Positions 48,555-63,500 of a stretch of 64,000 nucleotides of DNA are shown here, piece by piece (positions within the stretch are counted from its first letter, which is position 1; the number at the start of each line of letters is the position of its first letter). The notes under the pieces are model-generated. The model had not been told where the DNA came from. It did no database searches and saw nothing but the letters and a program-made list of their open reading frames with translations. The position numbers and the translations under genes are program-made. This stretch comes from Sphagnum compactum. Lineage: Eukaryota; Bryophyta; Sphagnopsida; Sphagnales. Location: the NCBI GenBank assembly GCA_965153455.1, contig OZ234500.1, positions 18,041,579 through 18,105,578 on the forward strand, written 5' to 3'.

Positions 48555-51500
48555 CTATAAACCTGTGTTGGGTTGAGTTCCAGCCAACAGGACAGAGATT
48601 TCGAGACCACGGCTGAAGGCTTGGTTGAAGACGAGGCGAGTTTGGAAGGTGGAGATGAAGGGGAACCATGACAACGATGCAATAGGAATGAAAAGGAGTG
48701 TCCCCATTGCTGCATCATAAAGACGAGCTATTGCTCGTATTGAATTCCATAGCCCAGCCCACCGTAATGCACGTGACTCCAAAATGGGTCTAATGGCAAT
48801 TCCAATCTGTCATCCAAAAACAATACAAAATGATCAAATCTTTCCTTAATGAATTTCTTGTCTCTTTGTGATTCTTCACATGTTTAAGAAATCATCAAAA
48901 CTACACACCCACTTTTATTATACTCTGTAAACTGAACTGTATGTACAAGGAGATTCGGATTCAGAATTTTTTTAAGAGGGACTTTTTTGCTGCTTACTGA
49001 GAGAACACCCCAACCAGTTGGAATGAGTGCTAATGAACTCGCAAACACATCACGCACTGAGAGTGATGTCAATGACACTGCCACACTTACACCTGCCACC
49101 AATGCTAAGAACACCAGTCCTTGGAATAGACGTATCACCAACTGAAAATTAGCTGATAATTTTGGACTAATCGTAAACACCTGCCAACATCAAAACAGCC
49201 ACCGCAAGTCCTCAGTAACAATGATGACTGCAATTCCTTCAGAATATGAAGCATTTTTTGGTTTTGACAAGACCAGACTTTCAGCAGTATTCATGGAAGA
49301 ACATTGACAAAGAGACATAGGAGTTGTAAAAACCCCAAAAATGGAAGCCAAGGTCAATGCACAATTAGTCACAGTTGTGACTTTTGATCAATTCTCAGAA
49401 GATTCTAGACTCTCAAAAACATAAGATCGATGAAGTTGCAGAGAAATCTCCACAACAACAATTAAAGGTAACACGACAATGAGTGCAGTCATAACCTCAT
49501 GAGAGTCGCTCACAAAGTGACAGACCATCACCTTCATCACGAACGGCAGTGACGAGCTGCCATGACTACCCACTGAGTTCATCAGCTCCCAACAGTGGGT
49601 GTAGATAAGCATATAATAATCTTCCCAAAAAACTTGGGCAAACCATTATACACAATCTGCGTCCTGAGTTTCTGTTGCCTTTCCGGAAGCAATGGGAAGA
49701 CTCAGACGTGATGTTGGCTAGCACTCAAGAGACATTGCTAATCAAAAAAGTCAACAGTATCCTCATTCAAGCTGCAACAAGCTTCTGAAGGAAAGAGCTT
49801 TTATTTCATTTTAGCATGTCCCTGTATATGCAAGCATCTATGCCTAAAGGACATAGAGGCCTATATATAGGGTAGTGGTTGGGGCCTCCTGCACCCTGAA
49901 CATATCCTTTAAGCACACCACTGGTGACTACTTGGATGCAGAACATCCGCTAAAGCCACTAGAAAAAAGATCGATGAAGTTGCAGAGAAATCTCCACAAC
50001 AACAATTAAAGGTAACACGACAATGAGTGCAGTCATAACCTCATGAGAGTCGCTCACAAAGTGACAGACCATCACCTTCATCACGAATGGCAGTGACGAG
50101 CTGCCATGACTACCCACTGAGTTCATCAGCTCCCAACAGTGGGTGTAGATAAGCATATAATAATCTTCCCAAAAAACTTGGGCAAACCATTATACACAAT
50201 CTGCGTCCTGAGTTTCTGTTGCCTTTCCGGAAGCAATGGGAAGACTCAGACGTGATGTTGGCTAGCACTCAAGAGACATTCAAAAACTAGACTCTCAAAA
50301 ACATGCCAGATTTCTTGTTGAATTCAATGGCAGAGATTGTCTATATTTCTTTGGAATCTGAGAAGGTGAACATCCCAGATCAAAACATGAAACAACAAAA
50401 AACCATGAGGAAAGTAGCAAAATCCATTAAAAAAAGGCACCTTTTGACTTTTAACATAAACATACACTCATACCCATCTTTTCTGCTCATAAATGCAAAA
50501 GGCAGATATTTATTTTTTTTAACCACAAGATTTAACCAAATGGTGCTAGAGAGAAAGTGTGTCTCTTTGGTATCCCACCTTGAATAAGATGAAGATTCCA
50601 ATCATCACCAGCCACGAATATCCATATACCTGAAAAATCAAAATCCAGCAAGATTATAAACAAAAAAGCAAAACCGCAAGATTTATGAATACAACACACA
50701 AAACAAAACAAAACAGTGAGATTATAAATACAACAATCAAGGTGCTTGAAGAGGGATGAAGATCACCCATACAAACTACTTGAGAAGAACGAAAAAAAAC
50801 TCATACAACCCTGAGACTTGTGGCTTTTGCAAATCATGATCAGAAAGCAAACTCCTTTTACAAAATACCAACTTTTTTTTGAATTCTCTAAGGCTCCCAA
50901 AGGCTCCCAATAGATATAATTCAATCTGTAAAAATGCAATATAGTAAAAGACGGTAATTTTTGAAGTGTTTTGTATTCTCATCACCCGAGCATTGATGTC
51001 GTTGCGGGCTACATTCAAGGTATATATGACACCGTATTGGAATATGAAGAAGCGTAAGCTTAATACGACTTCCCAGAATCGGCCTGCGAATGTTTGTATA
51101 TGCGCTTGCTCCTCGTTCCACCAAATCTCCCAACTCCTTTTCCCCTCATCTCCTATACCACCTTTACGGACTAGCCAATTCGACCATTCGCTGAAATCCT
51201 GCACTGTCCTGTTCACCAGCAAAACACACTTCGTTCATTACATTGTCTCTTCTATGTAAATAAATGTTTGAGACAACATTTGATAATAGGGTCTAGAATA
51301 ATATTGTAGGGAAAAGAAAATGTTCAAGTTTTTAATAATGAAATACAAATTGCAAAAAATGGGGAGTGTAAGGAAATGGAACATACTTTTGCCATTCGAA
51401 TCCTGAAGGATTGAAAATGAAGGGCGCATATAGCCAGGAGAGAGCAAGAAACCAGCTGCTATATGTGAGTAAAACAGATAGAACTGCACCTTGATCTTGA

Positions 51501-54500
51501 GATCCATACACCAAATATACAATCAATAAAAATATAATTTCCATCCTGCAGAAAAAAGCCACCCAAAACAATGATTTACACAATACTCACAAACCCAAAT
51601 GAGCTGATATTGGATAGGGTTTAGGCTTTACGGTTTAGGGTTTTACTATGAGTGTTGGATATTAGAATTGGGTGAAGAAGCTATAGACCCATGATTTCAA
51701 AAAAACACATTTTTATGGATCTACAAGATTCCACTGAAATTATGAAGAAACCTTTTGAAAAGAGAGAGAATTCAGAGAGACTTACGCTCTGACAAAATGG
51801 CTTCGTGAGTACTGTCGGTAGTTTTCTGTAAATGGAATATGTTCCACAACGAAGCCTCTTCCCGCAGAGCGGTACTGTACACCAGAACCATAACCAGAGG
51901 AGTTTGTAAAGATTTGTCCATGAAAAGCCACAAATACTATGTTCTTTGATTCATGGAGAAAGACAAAGAGGGAAGATAGATGGAGGCGCTTAAGGAAAAA
52001 GAATTCTTCAAGTAGGATGAAGAGGAGAAAAGAAGATGAAAGTTTGATTTTTTTGGGACCTTAGCACCACCGTGAAGAATAGTTCGGCTGAAAGCATGAG
52101 CTCGAGTTCCAATAGTGAACATGGTGAAAATGGAACTCAGTTGCAGTTGCATTGTGATGAAGCTGATCACCGCCTGCTCTTTGTTTCCACCAGATTCCAA
52201 AGTTAAGGACACACAAGGGACTTACGTAAGTATTGCCCTTATTGAAAACCTTGAACCATGAATGCAAAAAAACAAGGAATAGACCAGAAGATTTCAAATG
52301 GGTTTTTTCCCAGTTATTGATCACATTTTGAGCAGAAGCCCAATTTATTTTGAGTGATGTACAATTACATACCCGAGAGACACCTTGCTCCAGGATGAAA
52401 TTCATGACCAAGGGTACTGCGGCAAAAATACCAATCTGAAACAGAAACTGTGTGTCAAGCGCAGCTTGCAATGCCTTGTTCCCAAGTATATTGTCCTTGT
52501 TCTTCAGTGCATCCTCTATTCCTGACAAAGCCTGGTGTAACAACAACACACATCCACCCAGAAACAAAAATTACCCATTACTATCATCATCATCATCATC
52601 ATTATGGTAACAACAAAATTCCACAAATTCATGAACTATACATATGACATTGCTTGCTTCTTTCTCTCTGGCACATAAAAGATCAAGCTTTGCAAATTTT
52701 GCCACAAACGAACTCCAATCAGGATTAGACCCAAGAAGAGAAGACACGAAAAATTATGAGACTTTTGTATACATACCAGGTACACCTTTCCATAGAGGAA
52801 TACGTAAACAGTTAAAACCGTCATCTGCATTCCACAAAAAATGGTTTGCCAGAATCAGCTTCTTCAGCTGCAACTATGGCGAGTATTGACAAATTTCTCA
52901 TAAACCCGGGGGCCTTCAACCCTTCGCATCAAAACATATAACACACTAATAATTTGGGTGTAATGAGATAATTGAAGAAATGTGATATAAGCTCAAAACC
53001 ACAGAAAAAGAATGGCTGGTTTTTTTCTTTTTGGTTTTTTTTTTTTTTGTGGACGTACTAAGGTGGTCACGTAGAAGCCCACAGAATTGAAGAAGAAAGA
53101 CAGCATGCGGAAGAAATCAAACAGTTGACCCAATCGGTAAATATCACGGCTCAAAGCTTGCTCCCCATTTCCTGATGCCACTTTTGCTTGAAATGCTGCT
53201 ATTTGATTCAACCCAACATCTCGCCCCTTTCCACACTGAAAAAGGAAAAAAAAACTAGTAATCACAGAACAAAGACATCTCTCTCTCTCCTACTTGCCTT
53301 TAATCTAGTTTTTACCCATAAAATCACTCGCCAGATTATTCCTTAATCTAGTTTATTACAGAACTGCCACTACTAATTGTTCCTTAATCTAGTCCTTGAT
53401 CTAGTTTTTACAGAACTGCCACTGGTAGTTATTCCTTAACCTAGTCCTTAATTACAGAACTGCTGCTGCTGCTGCTAATTATTCTAATCCTTAATCTAGT
53501 TTTGATAGAAACTGCTGCTGCTAATTCTTCTTAATCCTTAGATCAGGTGCATGTTTTAGTAGAAGCAAAAAACACGCACCTGAATGTACTCATGATGGGT
53601 GATGTTCCCCTGTCGTAGAGTAGTATTGAAACCTGCATAATCATTGTCAGCATAGACAGTACATACTGGGGTTAATTATACCGGTTCAAAATCTTGATTT
53701 ATCATGGTCTGTACTGGTGTTCTATACTGATTTATACTGGCACAAACTGTATATCCTGGTTTTACACATGTACATACAGGGTTGCGGAAGAAGGCTAGCC
53801 TCAAGAAACAAATTCCACCCCCAATTCTAAGTGTTTTTCTTTGGAACTGAGAATCTGCATCTTTACTAAGAAACATTGTACCAACAATTCTCTTTTTAAA
53901 CCTGTAAAAATGTCGCCGCTGAGATTGATTTGTTTGGAAGCTTTGCTGATGCCACCTGTCGATATGTGGAAAAGGCGATCGAAGACATCTGAATGTCCAT
54001 AATGCATCCTCACTCTGCACACATGTGTGTCACCCGATAAATGAATTGACTTTATTTACCACACAGCCAACATGTGTATTTTTTATGTGTGCAACAACAA
54101 CCAAAAGGTTTCAAGAGTGGTGGGTGGCAGTGGTGCACCAACAATCTCATATTGTTTCACTCACTTGAGGGGACGTGCCAGTACACGCTGGCCTATAGTG
54201 ACAAAGGTGATTTCTTGCATTGACATGAACCACGCCAGTGATGACACACTGTAGACATTGCCACAAATTGCCTCAGTTTTGTGCCATCCCAAAACAAGAA
54301 ATAATGATTCTTAGAAGAGATTGATTCATGTGGGACTGTTGGTCATCTCCTTTTACCTTCCAGTGAAGACGTGCTCACGAACACCAAGAATAGAAGGGGA
54401 TCGAAGACCATGTTTTTTGGAGTCGAATTCTTCAAGCAAATTCCTCATCTTCAATGTCTCCTCCAGGTAGTTATCCTTTACAGAAACCAAGTAGAAAAAC

Positions 54501-57500
54501 ACATTAAAAACCCATCTCAGAACCCCAATTTTTTTTCTTCTTTTTTTGTTTTTTAAAAAGATGGTGGGTGGTGTAGATAAAAAAGTGTACAAAAATCTTG
54601 GAAAATGTACCTGGTTCATGTCAATCTTTTGAAGTGCATCTCCCCGTGTGAAAATGATTGCATGGTTTTGGTTCTCCGCTTTTCCTTCTCCCAAAAACAC
54701 TCTCCCTGGCAATTTGATCGAGTAAATCTCCTGCAACAAAAACAACCCACCCACAACACCAAACACTCTATTATTATATGTTATGTGAGTTCATAATGTA
54801 ACGGAAAAATAGAGGATACAAAAGCACCCAATTTGTCAGAAAGAGAATGTGTGCTTCCAGATTTCTGTGTTTTTTTTTTCTTTCTCCCTCGTACTTGGAC
54901 TCGGCCACTTGGATCAGCTTTGATGAGCTTCGAGTAATACGTCATGGTGGCGATACGTCCATCTTTCATCTCCTTCACAGTGTCTACATACGCAATTCTC
55001 AAAGAATCATACCTGCACAACAAGCAAGACAATCAAAAAACACCCCAAAAGAAAAAACTAACGGCTCTAGAAATTCACGAAAAGAGCATGAAGAGAGTAG
55101 TGTTTCATCATAATTCCAAAAAGGAAGAATTTAGGGTTTAGGGTTTAGGGTTCAAGCTTCTAAACCCAAAATTCTCAAAACAATTTAGTGGCAAGCTTAT
55201 GCAAATCTCCTTAAAATCTTTTTCTGAAAAACTGAAGAATTTTTTTGCATTTTGATGAATGAATTGAGGAATTTTTTTTTCAGATAGTAGTACTAATACT
55301 AGTATACAAGTGTCAGGTTTTCTAGTGAAGAACTTTACTTGCGCATCAGGTACGCAATGTCAGCCACCTTATTCTGATAGAGAGGGCTATTCTTGTGTTC
55401 TCCATATGACTGGCAACTGACAACATATGTGAACTTGAGCTCTGCTTGCACTTTTGCACTCCGTACCAATCCACCTGGTCTGTCTACCGGTAGTCCCTCC
55501 TCTTCATCTGCTTGAACAAGACCAAAAAAAATTCTTCATTCTGATGAAGCACTATGGGTGTGTACATGAGGTGGTCTGGTGCTGATCTTGTGAAGAAGAG
55601 CAAAAACCATTAAGAAAGAAAGAACTGAAAAGAAAAGAGGGAAATTGATGATGATATAACATGCAAAAACACAAACAACAAAAAATTACCCGTTGTTGAT
55701 GCGCCTTCTTGTGACCCTTGTAATTCAAGCGCACGTTTATAATACATCATCCCTCGAACTGCAATCAAAAGCATGACAAATTAGAATTACAAGCTGCCTA
55801 AAAAACAATTATGCTTACTAATAATTAGCGTAATTCAATTACCCATGAGAGGTTAACGCAATGTCTGCAACCTTGACTTTCTGAATTGCCTGCGCTACTG
55901 TTGCGTAAAAGACATCAATCCCACCTTCATTGAAAATGGTCCAAAATTGTTTGAACTTTTTGCGACTACTGGAAAGCTCATACAAGACTACAAGAGGTAT
56001 GGTTTGACTACAATTCAGTTTTCTCTTTCTTTTTTTTTCAATACCTGTTCTAGCAAGAGTTTGTCCTCTATAGGACGCCCAAAGGCGCAACTCTTGAGGA
56101 TCTTTGACATGATCCTCTGTACGACTTGCCAGCTGTGCACGGTCCACACCTGGAAGCTGCCTCTCAAGGAAATTTGTCCACTCGTCTGTACAAATAAAAT
56201 ATCACATGGAGACATGAGCCAAAATCAAAAGATTTGGAAAAATGTGACAAGTTTCCACCCATTGGGTATGCTAGAAATGAATACAAGAAGATCATTAAAA
56301 ATCTCTACTTCGCAGAAGGAAGAAAAAACCCAACATTCAACACAACCCATCAGCCTTAAACACAACCCATTAGCCTTAAATGCAACCCATTAGCATTAAA
56401 TGCAACCCATTAGGCTTAAAACGCAAGTGCTGTGGATCATACTACCTGGGTATATCTTTTGCAAGTAGAATAAGGTGGTGATGCCATCAACATTAGCAGT
56501 TGTCAACTGATCAATGCTATACATTACATCCTCGTCGTAGTATGGCGTGAATACACTGCACACCGGTTTTTATCAGCATGAAAAAGAACGTGTTTTGGAA
56601 TCAAGACCCTTCAAGTCACCAAAGGTTAGCAAAAGATTGTTTTTGAATCAAATCCTTGAAATCAACATAGACCACCAAAAGATAGTGTTTTGGAATCAAA
56701 TCCTCAAAGTCAACATTCAAACTGTGAGAATTTTTTTCTCCTTCCCACAACAGTGGCAGCTAAAACTAGCTCCAAAAGACTCAACATGACTGCAAAGATG
56801 GAAGAAAGGAAAAAAGAACAAAATTGTGATGCTAGTTCTGGCTTGGAAACAACAATCTCTTAGGGCTTAGGGTCTAGCACTTGGGTGTTATGGTTTAGCA
56901 CTTTGGGGGTTAGGGTTTAGGGTTTAGGGTTTACACAAACTCTTCTATATTCAAGCTCAATGTACAGCAGACCATGTACAACTGACCTGAAGGAAAACAT
57001 TTTGCGAACAGCAGGAGGAGCTGGCATTGTCATGAACAAAGAAGTTGTGAAATATTGCAACCGACGCCTTGCTTCCAAGTTACGAGGGACATTTAAGGCA
57101 GAGTCTTTGATCGTCAGAATATAGTTCAATCTATCAACATCTGCCTTCTGCAAAAAAAGAAAAGAACAAAAACAAAAAAAACATGTTGAAAAAAAAAAAC
57201 CAAAAAATTGTTGATATCAAAAATGCCAAAGTTCAAATTATAGTTCAGTCTTATCTACATACATCCGTCTTTCAGCAAAACATGTTCAAGAAACCAAGGA
57301 AAGAAGATATCAGAATGCAAACTACAATACAGTTTAATCCTATCTTCTACATCCACCATTTGCAAAAATGACATGTTCAAAAAGCAAAAAAGGGTAATAT
57401 CAGAATGCAAAATTCAAAGTAGTGGGATCTGGCTATCTACATCTGCATTTAGCAAAAACCTGTTAAAAAAATGAAAACGCAATATTGCAATCCGAAAGTC

Positions 57501-60500
57501 CCTTAATTTCAGCAAACTGAAAGCCAACATACCTCCTGCTCAGTTGGCCATTTTAGTTCACTGAACAGATGCCCCTCTTGCTTTGCAGCTTGTAAATCCA
57601 GTAAATTTGCATACTTATCCCTGAAATAGTGAGAGTCAACAAACTACAAAGAAGACAAATCCATTCATGAAACTCCTTCCGATTCTAGGAACAAAGAAGC
57701 AAAATCTTTTTGTTTTCCAAGGGGGTAGGAAAACAGCAGGTCTTTTTTTTTGGCTTTGGTTTTAGAAAGTGGCTCTGGGAAGTGGGACACAAAAAAACCA
57801 CCAACCTGAGGTCTGGATCAATCATAAAATCTTGCATCACTACTTCATAGAGATCCATCAATGCCTGCTCTGCAGCATCACGATTCTTGGCTTCTTCTTC
57901 TTCTTGTCGTTCTTTATCTTCTTTTTTTTGGGGCTCTGCTGCCTGTAATAAAAAAGATTACACAGCAACTCATCTCCATCATAACCGATAATTCAAAAAT
58001 CAGGGAAAAACAAAAAAACATATGTTCCACGTGTTGAAACAGTGGGTTTCTTTTTTTTCCCCCCCTGAATTCATATACTATGAGGCACATGGAAACAAAC
58101 AACAGAAATAAACAGAAATTGGTAATGGAAAATTTCAACATGTGGAATTTATTTGCTACCCATTTCATCTCGCGGATATCTCTATAATATCTCAAGAACA
58201 ATAGCATTATTATTGATAGAACTGTAAAAGATTACCAGGATTTCTGTGAGCACGGTAGTATTCTTCAAAACACGTTCAAGTGCAGAGAGGTTAAATTGTA
58301 TCACAAATTGGTCATTGGTGATAGAATTCTGTACATCTTCATACACTTGTCTGACCCTGTTCCATCAAGGCAAAAATAGATCATAAAACCAAAAAAAACT
58401 CTCAAGTTTGCGTTGAAGAAATCTTCATACCCACAATGGAATACTCTCATGATAACCATTTGAAGAACTCTAGCAATCTTTGTACCCAAGATGGGATACT
58501 CTCATGATTGCCAGCATCGGAGAAATCTCATCCCCATAATGGGATACTCTCATGTTTAAATGGAAGAAAATCTCGATACCCACAATGGGATACTCTCAGG
58601 CTTGCATTTAAGAAATCTTCATACTCATGATGGGATACTCTCATGTTTGCATTGAAGAGATCTTCATACCGAGGATGGGATACATTCATGCTTGCATTCA
58701 AAAAATCTTTGTACCCACAATGGGATACATTGATGTTTGTATTGAAGTGATCTTTGTACCCATGATGGGATATACTCTCATGTTTGAATCGAAGAAATCT
58801 TCATACCCATGGTGGGATACTCTCAAGTTTGCATTGAAGAAATCTTCGTACCCACAATGGGATACTCTCATCTTTGCATCAAAGAAATCTTTGTACCCAC
58901 AAATGGTTTGATCCCATCCATGGTAACCCACACAAAAATCAGGTCAAAGCAAGAAAAACTAGACCAACTATAAGGACAAAGGGGGAAAAAAAACAACACA
59001 GAAGGAACAGAGGAGAAGAGAAGAAGAGAACGACACCCAAGTATTATTTATGATGAGATGGCTGGTGTGTTGGGGTTAAGGAATGACAAACCAATCACCG
59101 CCTTCGTCATTCAAAAGCGCAAGCAAAATGGGTTGCAAGTCTTCAAAAGACTCTTGAACTGCATGTACCAAGTAAGGATCCCGACTTATCCTCTCCCAAA
59201 GTTCTCCCTGTGTACTTTGCCTGTACTCATTCACAATGTCCACTCCTACGTACACCTGCCAAAAAATAAATTAATTAATCAATTAATCAAACAAAACCAA
59301 ACAACAACAACAAAAAAAAACACAAGATTAAAAACTTTGATCAAATTTTCCAAAGAATCAAATCAAATCAACTCTCCCGAGTCCAAGATCCAAACTTTTC
59401 ATTTCCAAGTTCAAAGATCAATACTCGATTACTTGTGTATAAAAGTAGCATAAGGTTCAGGGTTTATGGTTCTTCTTTTAATGTTCTTTGGTGTTTTCCT
59501 TCTTTTTTAAAGTTATTTTTTCTTCCACAGGCAGTCTGCATGTGATGAGAAAGTTAGTAAGGAACACAAGAACTGACTTTGTTTGCAAGTAAGAACAATG
59601 GCCATTGGACTAACGAATGCTGTGCCTCTGTTCCTGTTGTTATGCTGTTATCCGGCATCCGCAACCACTCTCTCTCCCTGCACCCCAAAAACATAGCACC
59701 AAATTGAGAGGAGTCACTCACATACAGACAGACCTATCTTCATGCCTGAAAATAAGGGGGGGGGAGAAGAGGGGACTGACACCCAAACGTGGGATTGCTG
59801 AGAAGCTGGATTTGATCCTTTTTTTTTTTTGGAAGCACACTCTGAATGACACTAGACAGCAAGAGTTTATCAAAGAAAGACTTTTGTATTTTAGGATGAA
59901 CTTATGAACTGTCTAAGAAGTTGGTCATTTGGGGTGGGGTGGTGGCACGGTGATTTTACAGATTTCAACACAAAAAAACACTACTACTACCTGTTACTGA
60001 TGAGATCTTCTTCTCGAAGGCAGTTTATGATCGCATTCCAAAGCGGTGCAAACTTTATTGCATCCACTTTTGCCTTAGTAGTCTGCAGCAGCAGGATCAA
60101 ATGGGAAAATTGAGTCATCACAAGGAGACCCCCAAAAAAAAGAGTTGATTTTGGGAAGTAGAACGCAAATTCACAAGACACCCGAAAAAGAGTTGATTTT
60201 CAGAAGTCGAGCACAAATTCACAAGAACCCCAGAAAAAAGGAGTTGATTTTCTGAAGTAGAGCACCAATTCACAAGACACCCAAAAAACAAGTTGATTTT
60301 CAGAAGTGGAACCCAATTCACAAGACACCCTAAAGCACGATTTCCAAAACACAGAGCACATCATATCGGTCCCTACAGCAAAAGTATAAAACTGAAAAAA
60401 AAAACTCTCGTCCATCTTACAGTCTTGATATTTCTTGCAAAAGTGAAAAATTCATAGCTACCATCAATGTTTGTACCTGGCCACCAATCGATATACTCCT

Positions 60501-63500
60501 TGTCCTGCACAAACCCATAACAAATTTTAATGCTGAGAGAGAAAACTCACAACATATGTGGTATGATGCATCATAATGAAGATAGCAAAACGATCAAAGA
60601 AATGCAAAACATTGCTGAAAATTTGAAGAGACAACAAATTTGGAGTTTGCAGTTTTCGTACATTGGAAGACCATGTCTAGAAGGTTGCAGACACTTCACA
60701 CAAGCTTCAGGAAACGTGGAAAATCGCTGCCGGATCATATCCAGTGTCCGGATCTGACCCCAGATAACACAAAACCAAAAAAACAAAGTCTGGGTACCTA
60801 GCTCAAACACAAACATGACGAATGCGCAATCTCTTGGGATTTGAGTTCTCTTGCAACAACATGGACTTAGATATTCTCCACCACTCTCACCTCAAATGTG
60901 TCAGATTTCTGGTGTGCTCTAAAGTTTCTCTTACAACTTGCAGCAATGATAAGAGATAGTTGCCAAAACTCAATATCAATTTCTTTTTTCTTTTAGCTTT
61001 GTACTCACCTCTCCCAAGCGTTTGCCTGCACCATCAAGGCCTCCGACAATAGCGGAAACAAACATGTACCAGATTTGTGCATCCAAGAAATAGATCTATA
61101 GAAAGACCCACAAACCAATCTGAAAGCAGATCCACGTAACCAAATCCATAACAGAAGGGAAAACACCCACACAAAATTGAACCATTACAACAATTGAGAA
61201 AAAAAACTAGAGAGAAAGTAAGCTAAATAATATATTATTTAAACAGTATACGGTTTACGGTTTACAGGGATAGGATTCAGGGTTTAGGGTTTAGGGTTTT
61301 TGTTATATCATTTATACAGTTAAAAAAATCAAGAGAGAAAACACTAGAACACAAAACTCACCATTAAAATTGGCGCCCACAATGACATAAGTGTGAGTGC
61401 ATTGTGGTTGCCTGTTAAGAAAAAAAAGAAAAAACCTAATTAGTTGCATTTTGAAGTCTCAATATATACCAGTATTACTGATCGGTAAAATCCACCAGCT
61501 TGATTATCTCAATCACATTTAACAATTTGCAACTGAATGTAGACAATATAAGAGAGAGATAGAGAAAGAGAGAGAGTGGACTGACTTACTTGCGGAAATC
61601 TTATCAGGCCATCTATAGCGAATATTTCTTGTGTTGACTATGATTCTTGTTGGCTCAACCAGAGGTTTGATCTGCACCTCAAACCACATGCATGAGTTGA
61701 GATTCCTAATCTCTGGCACATTTTGTGTTCTGTTGGAAATTCATCCAGAAATTGGTAAAAAGGGTAAAAGCCCAATAGGAAGCACAAAAGTATTGATTAT
61801 TTCAACACTAATGGTATGACCCAAAGCCGCCTTGCCTGGAGGAAATAGCTGAACGCAAACTTGCAAACACCAATTACCCACCAAAATGACGTGTACCTGC
61901 TCAGAAGCAAAGAGAAAAATTATTGAGTTTGGCAAAGAATGGAAAGATCTAGCTTCCCTGAGACAAGAGGTTCACTTGTAGAGAAGCCAGTTGGGCTTCT
62001 CTACAAATTGGCGAGAAGACAGGTCTTCTTCATCCTGTTGATTTTCATTCTCATAATTATTCTCCTGCTGAAATTAACCATGAGATTCATGACAAAAAAG
62101 AATTCTTGGCCATCAATGAGAACACAAAAAACCCATGCAACAACAAAGCCAGATGGAAAAGATCTGGCTTTACATGAAGTAATCAAGAGTGCTCTCGTAC
62201 ATGCCACGCCCAACATAGTAGCGTTCCTACACATTGAAATTGCACATCAAACCAAATTCCCACAAAGAAAATAGTAACTTCCACAAGAAAGTAGTAGAGA
62301 AATGATATTTCTATATGCTCTTTTCATACCAAGTGCTTCGATTTGCATTCACCTCAGGAGGACCCAATTAGCAAGTTGCGCAAAAAATAGTAAGGAGATT
62401 TAGAGTGTGTGTGTGTGTGTATTTTTTCTCTTTACCTGATGCACCCATTTGACAAACTGGACAATGTACAGATTCGAGCACCTGTCCAGTTGCATACGAA
62501 ACAATGGTACACGTAGCACAAGTGCTAGAAATAGTTGAAATCCAGCGTAAATTCCCAATACCCAATAGAAAGCCCTGAACCATTTATTGGCGCTCGGACT
62601 TCTTGCCTCTTCCTGAAGCATCTTTCTGCAAAATGGAATAAAAGAAAATAAAATCCACATTTCCTGACAAATCTTCTGATGCCAACACAGAACCTTACAA
62701 AACCAACCCTAAAAGGAAAACCAAAAGTCAGAGAGAATTGCGCAGTGGTGGTGCAGCAAACTTACATGTAAAGAAGCAATATGGCAGCTGAGAGACTAGC
62801 AAACCAAAAGAACCGAATGACCATTCTTGACACATTACGTGCACGAGTGCTTCTATAGGCGCCCACCATTAATGTAACATCCAGAAATGCTGCCAAAAAA
62901 CAAACAAACAAACACACACACACACACAAAATGCATTGAAACACACTTCAAATTCAATATGGAAAAAATAAATCATAACACCCAAAATCTGAATTTTAAG
63001 AAATATGGTTTGGAGAGAAAGACTCGGATCTTGATTGAGTGGTTGTTTCCAATTACAGTAAAAGTGCTCTCTTTTGAATCAAAATCAGAAACAGAATCTG
63101 AAATAAGAATTTGAATCTAATCTTGATAGGTCATTTCTGATTTCAGTAAACTACTCTGCACTGAATCTATATCTGAACTTGAATCTGAATCTGAATTTGG
63201 AATCTAATTTGAATTACATCTTGATGGGTTGTTTCTGATTTCAATAAACCACTCTGTTTGAATATGAATCTGAATCTGCTTTGCAACCTGAATCTGAACT
63301 CTGAATCTAAATCTGAATCTCTCATTTTCAAAATAGAGATGGGAAGGGGGGGAAAAGCAGTACATTGCAGAAACTTCATGACAATAAAAGTAGGACCAAC
63401 GCTCATAATGTACTTGAGGGAACGGATGTGCAACTCTTGGTTGCAAAATGCGAATATTGTCAGCCCCTAAACACACACTCAACAAAAATATAAATCCAGC

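Noticed and set aside
58380-58910. CRISPR-like appearance of regular 45-bp repeats
   Set aside because: The units are directly tandem with no unique spacers, inside a eukaryotic intron.
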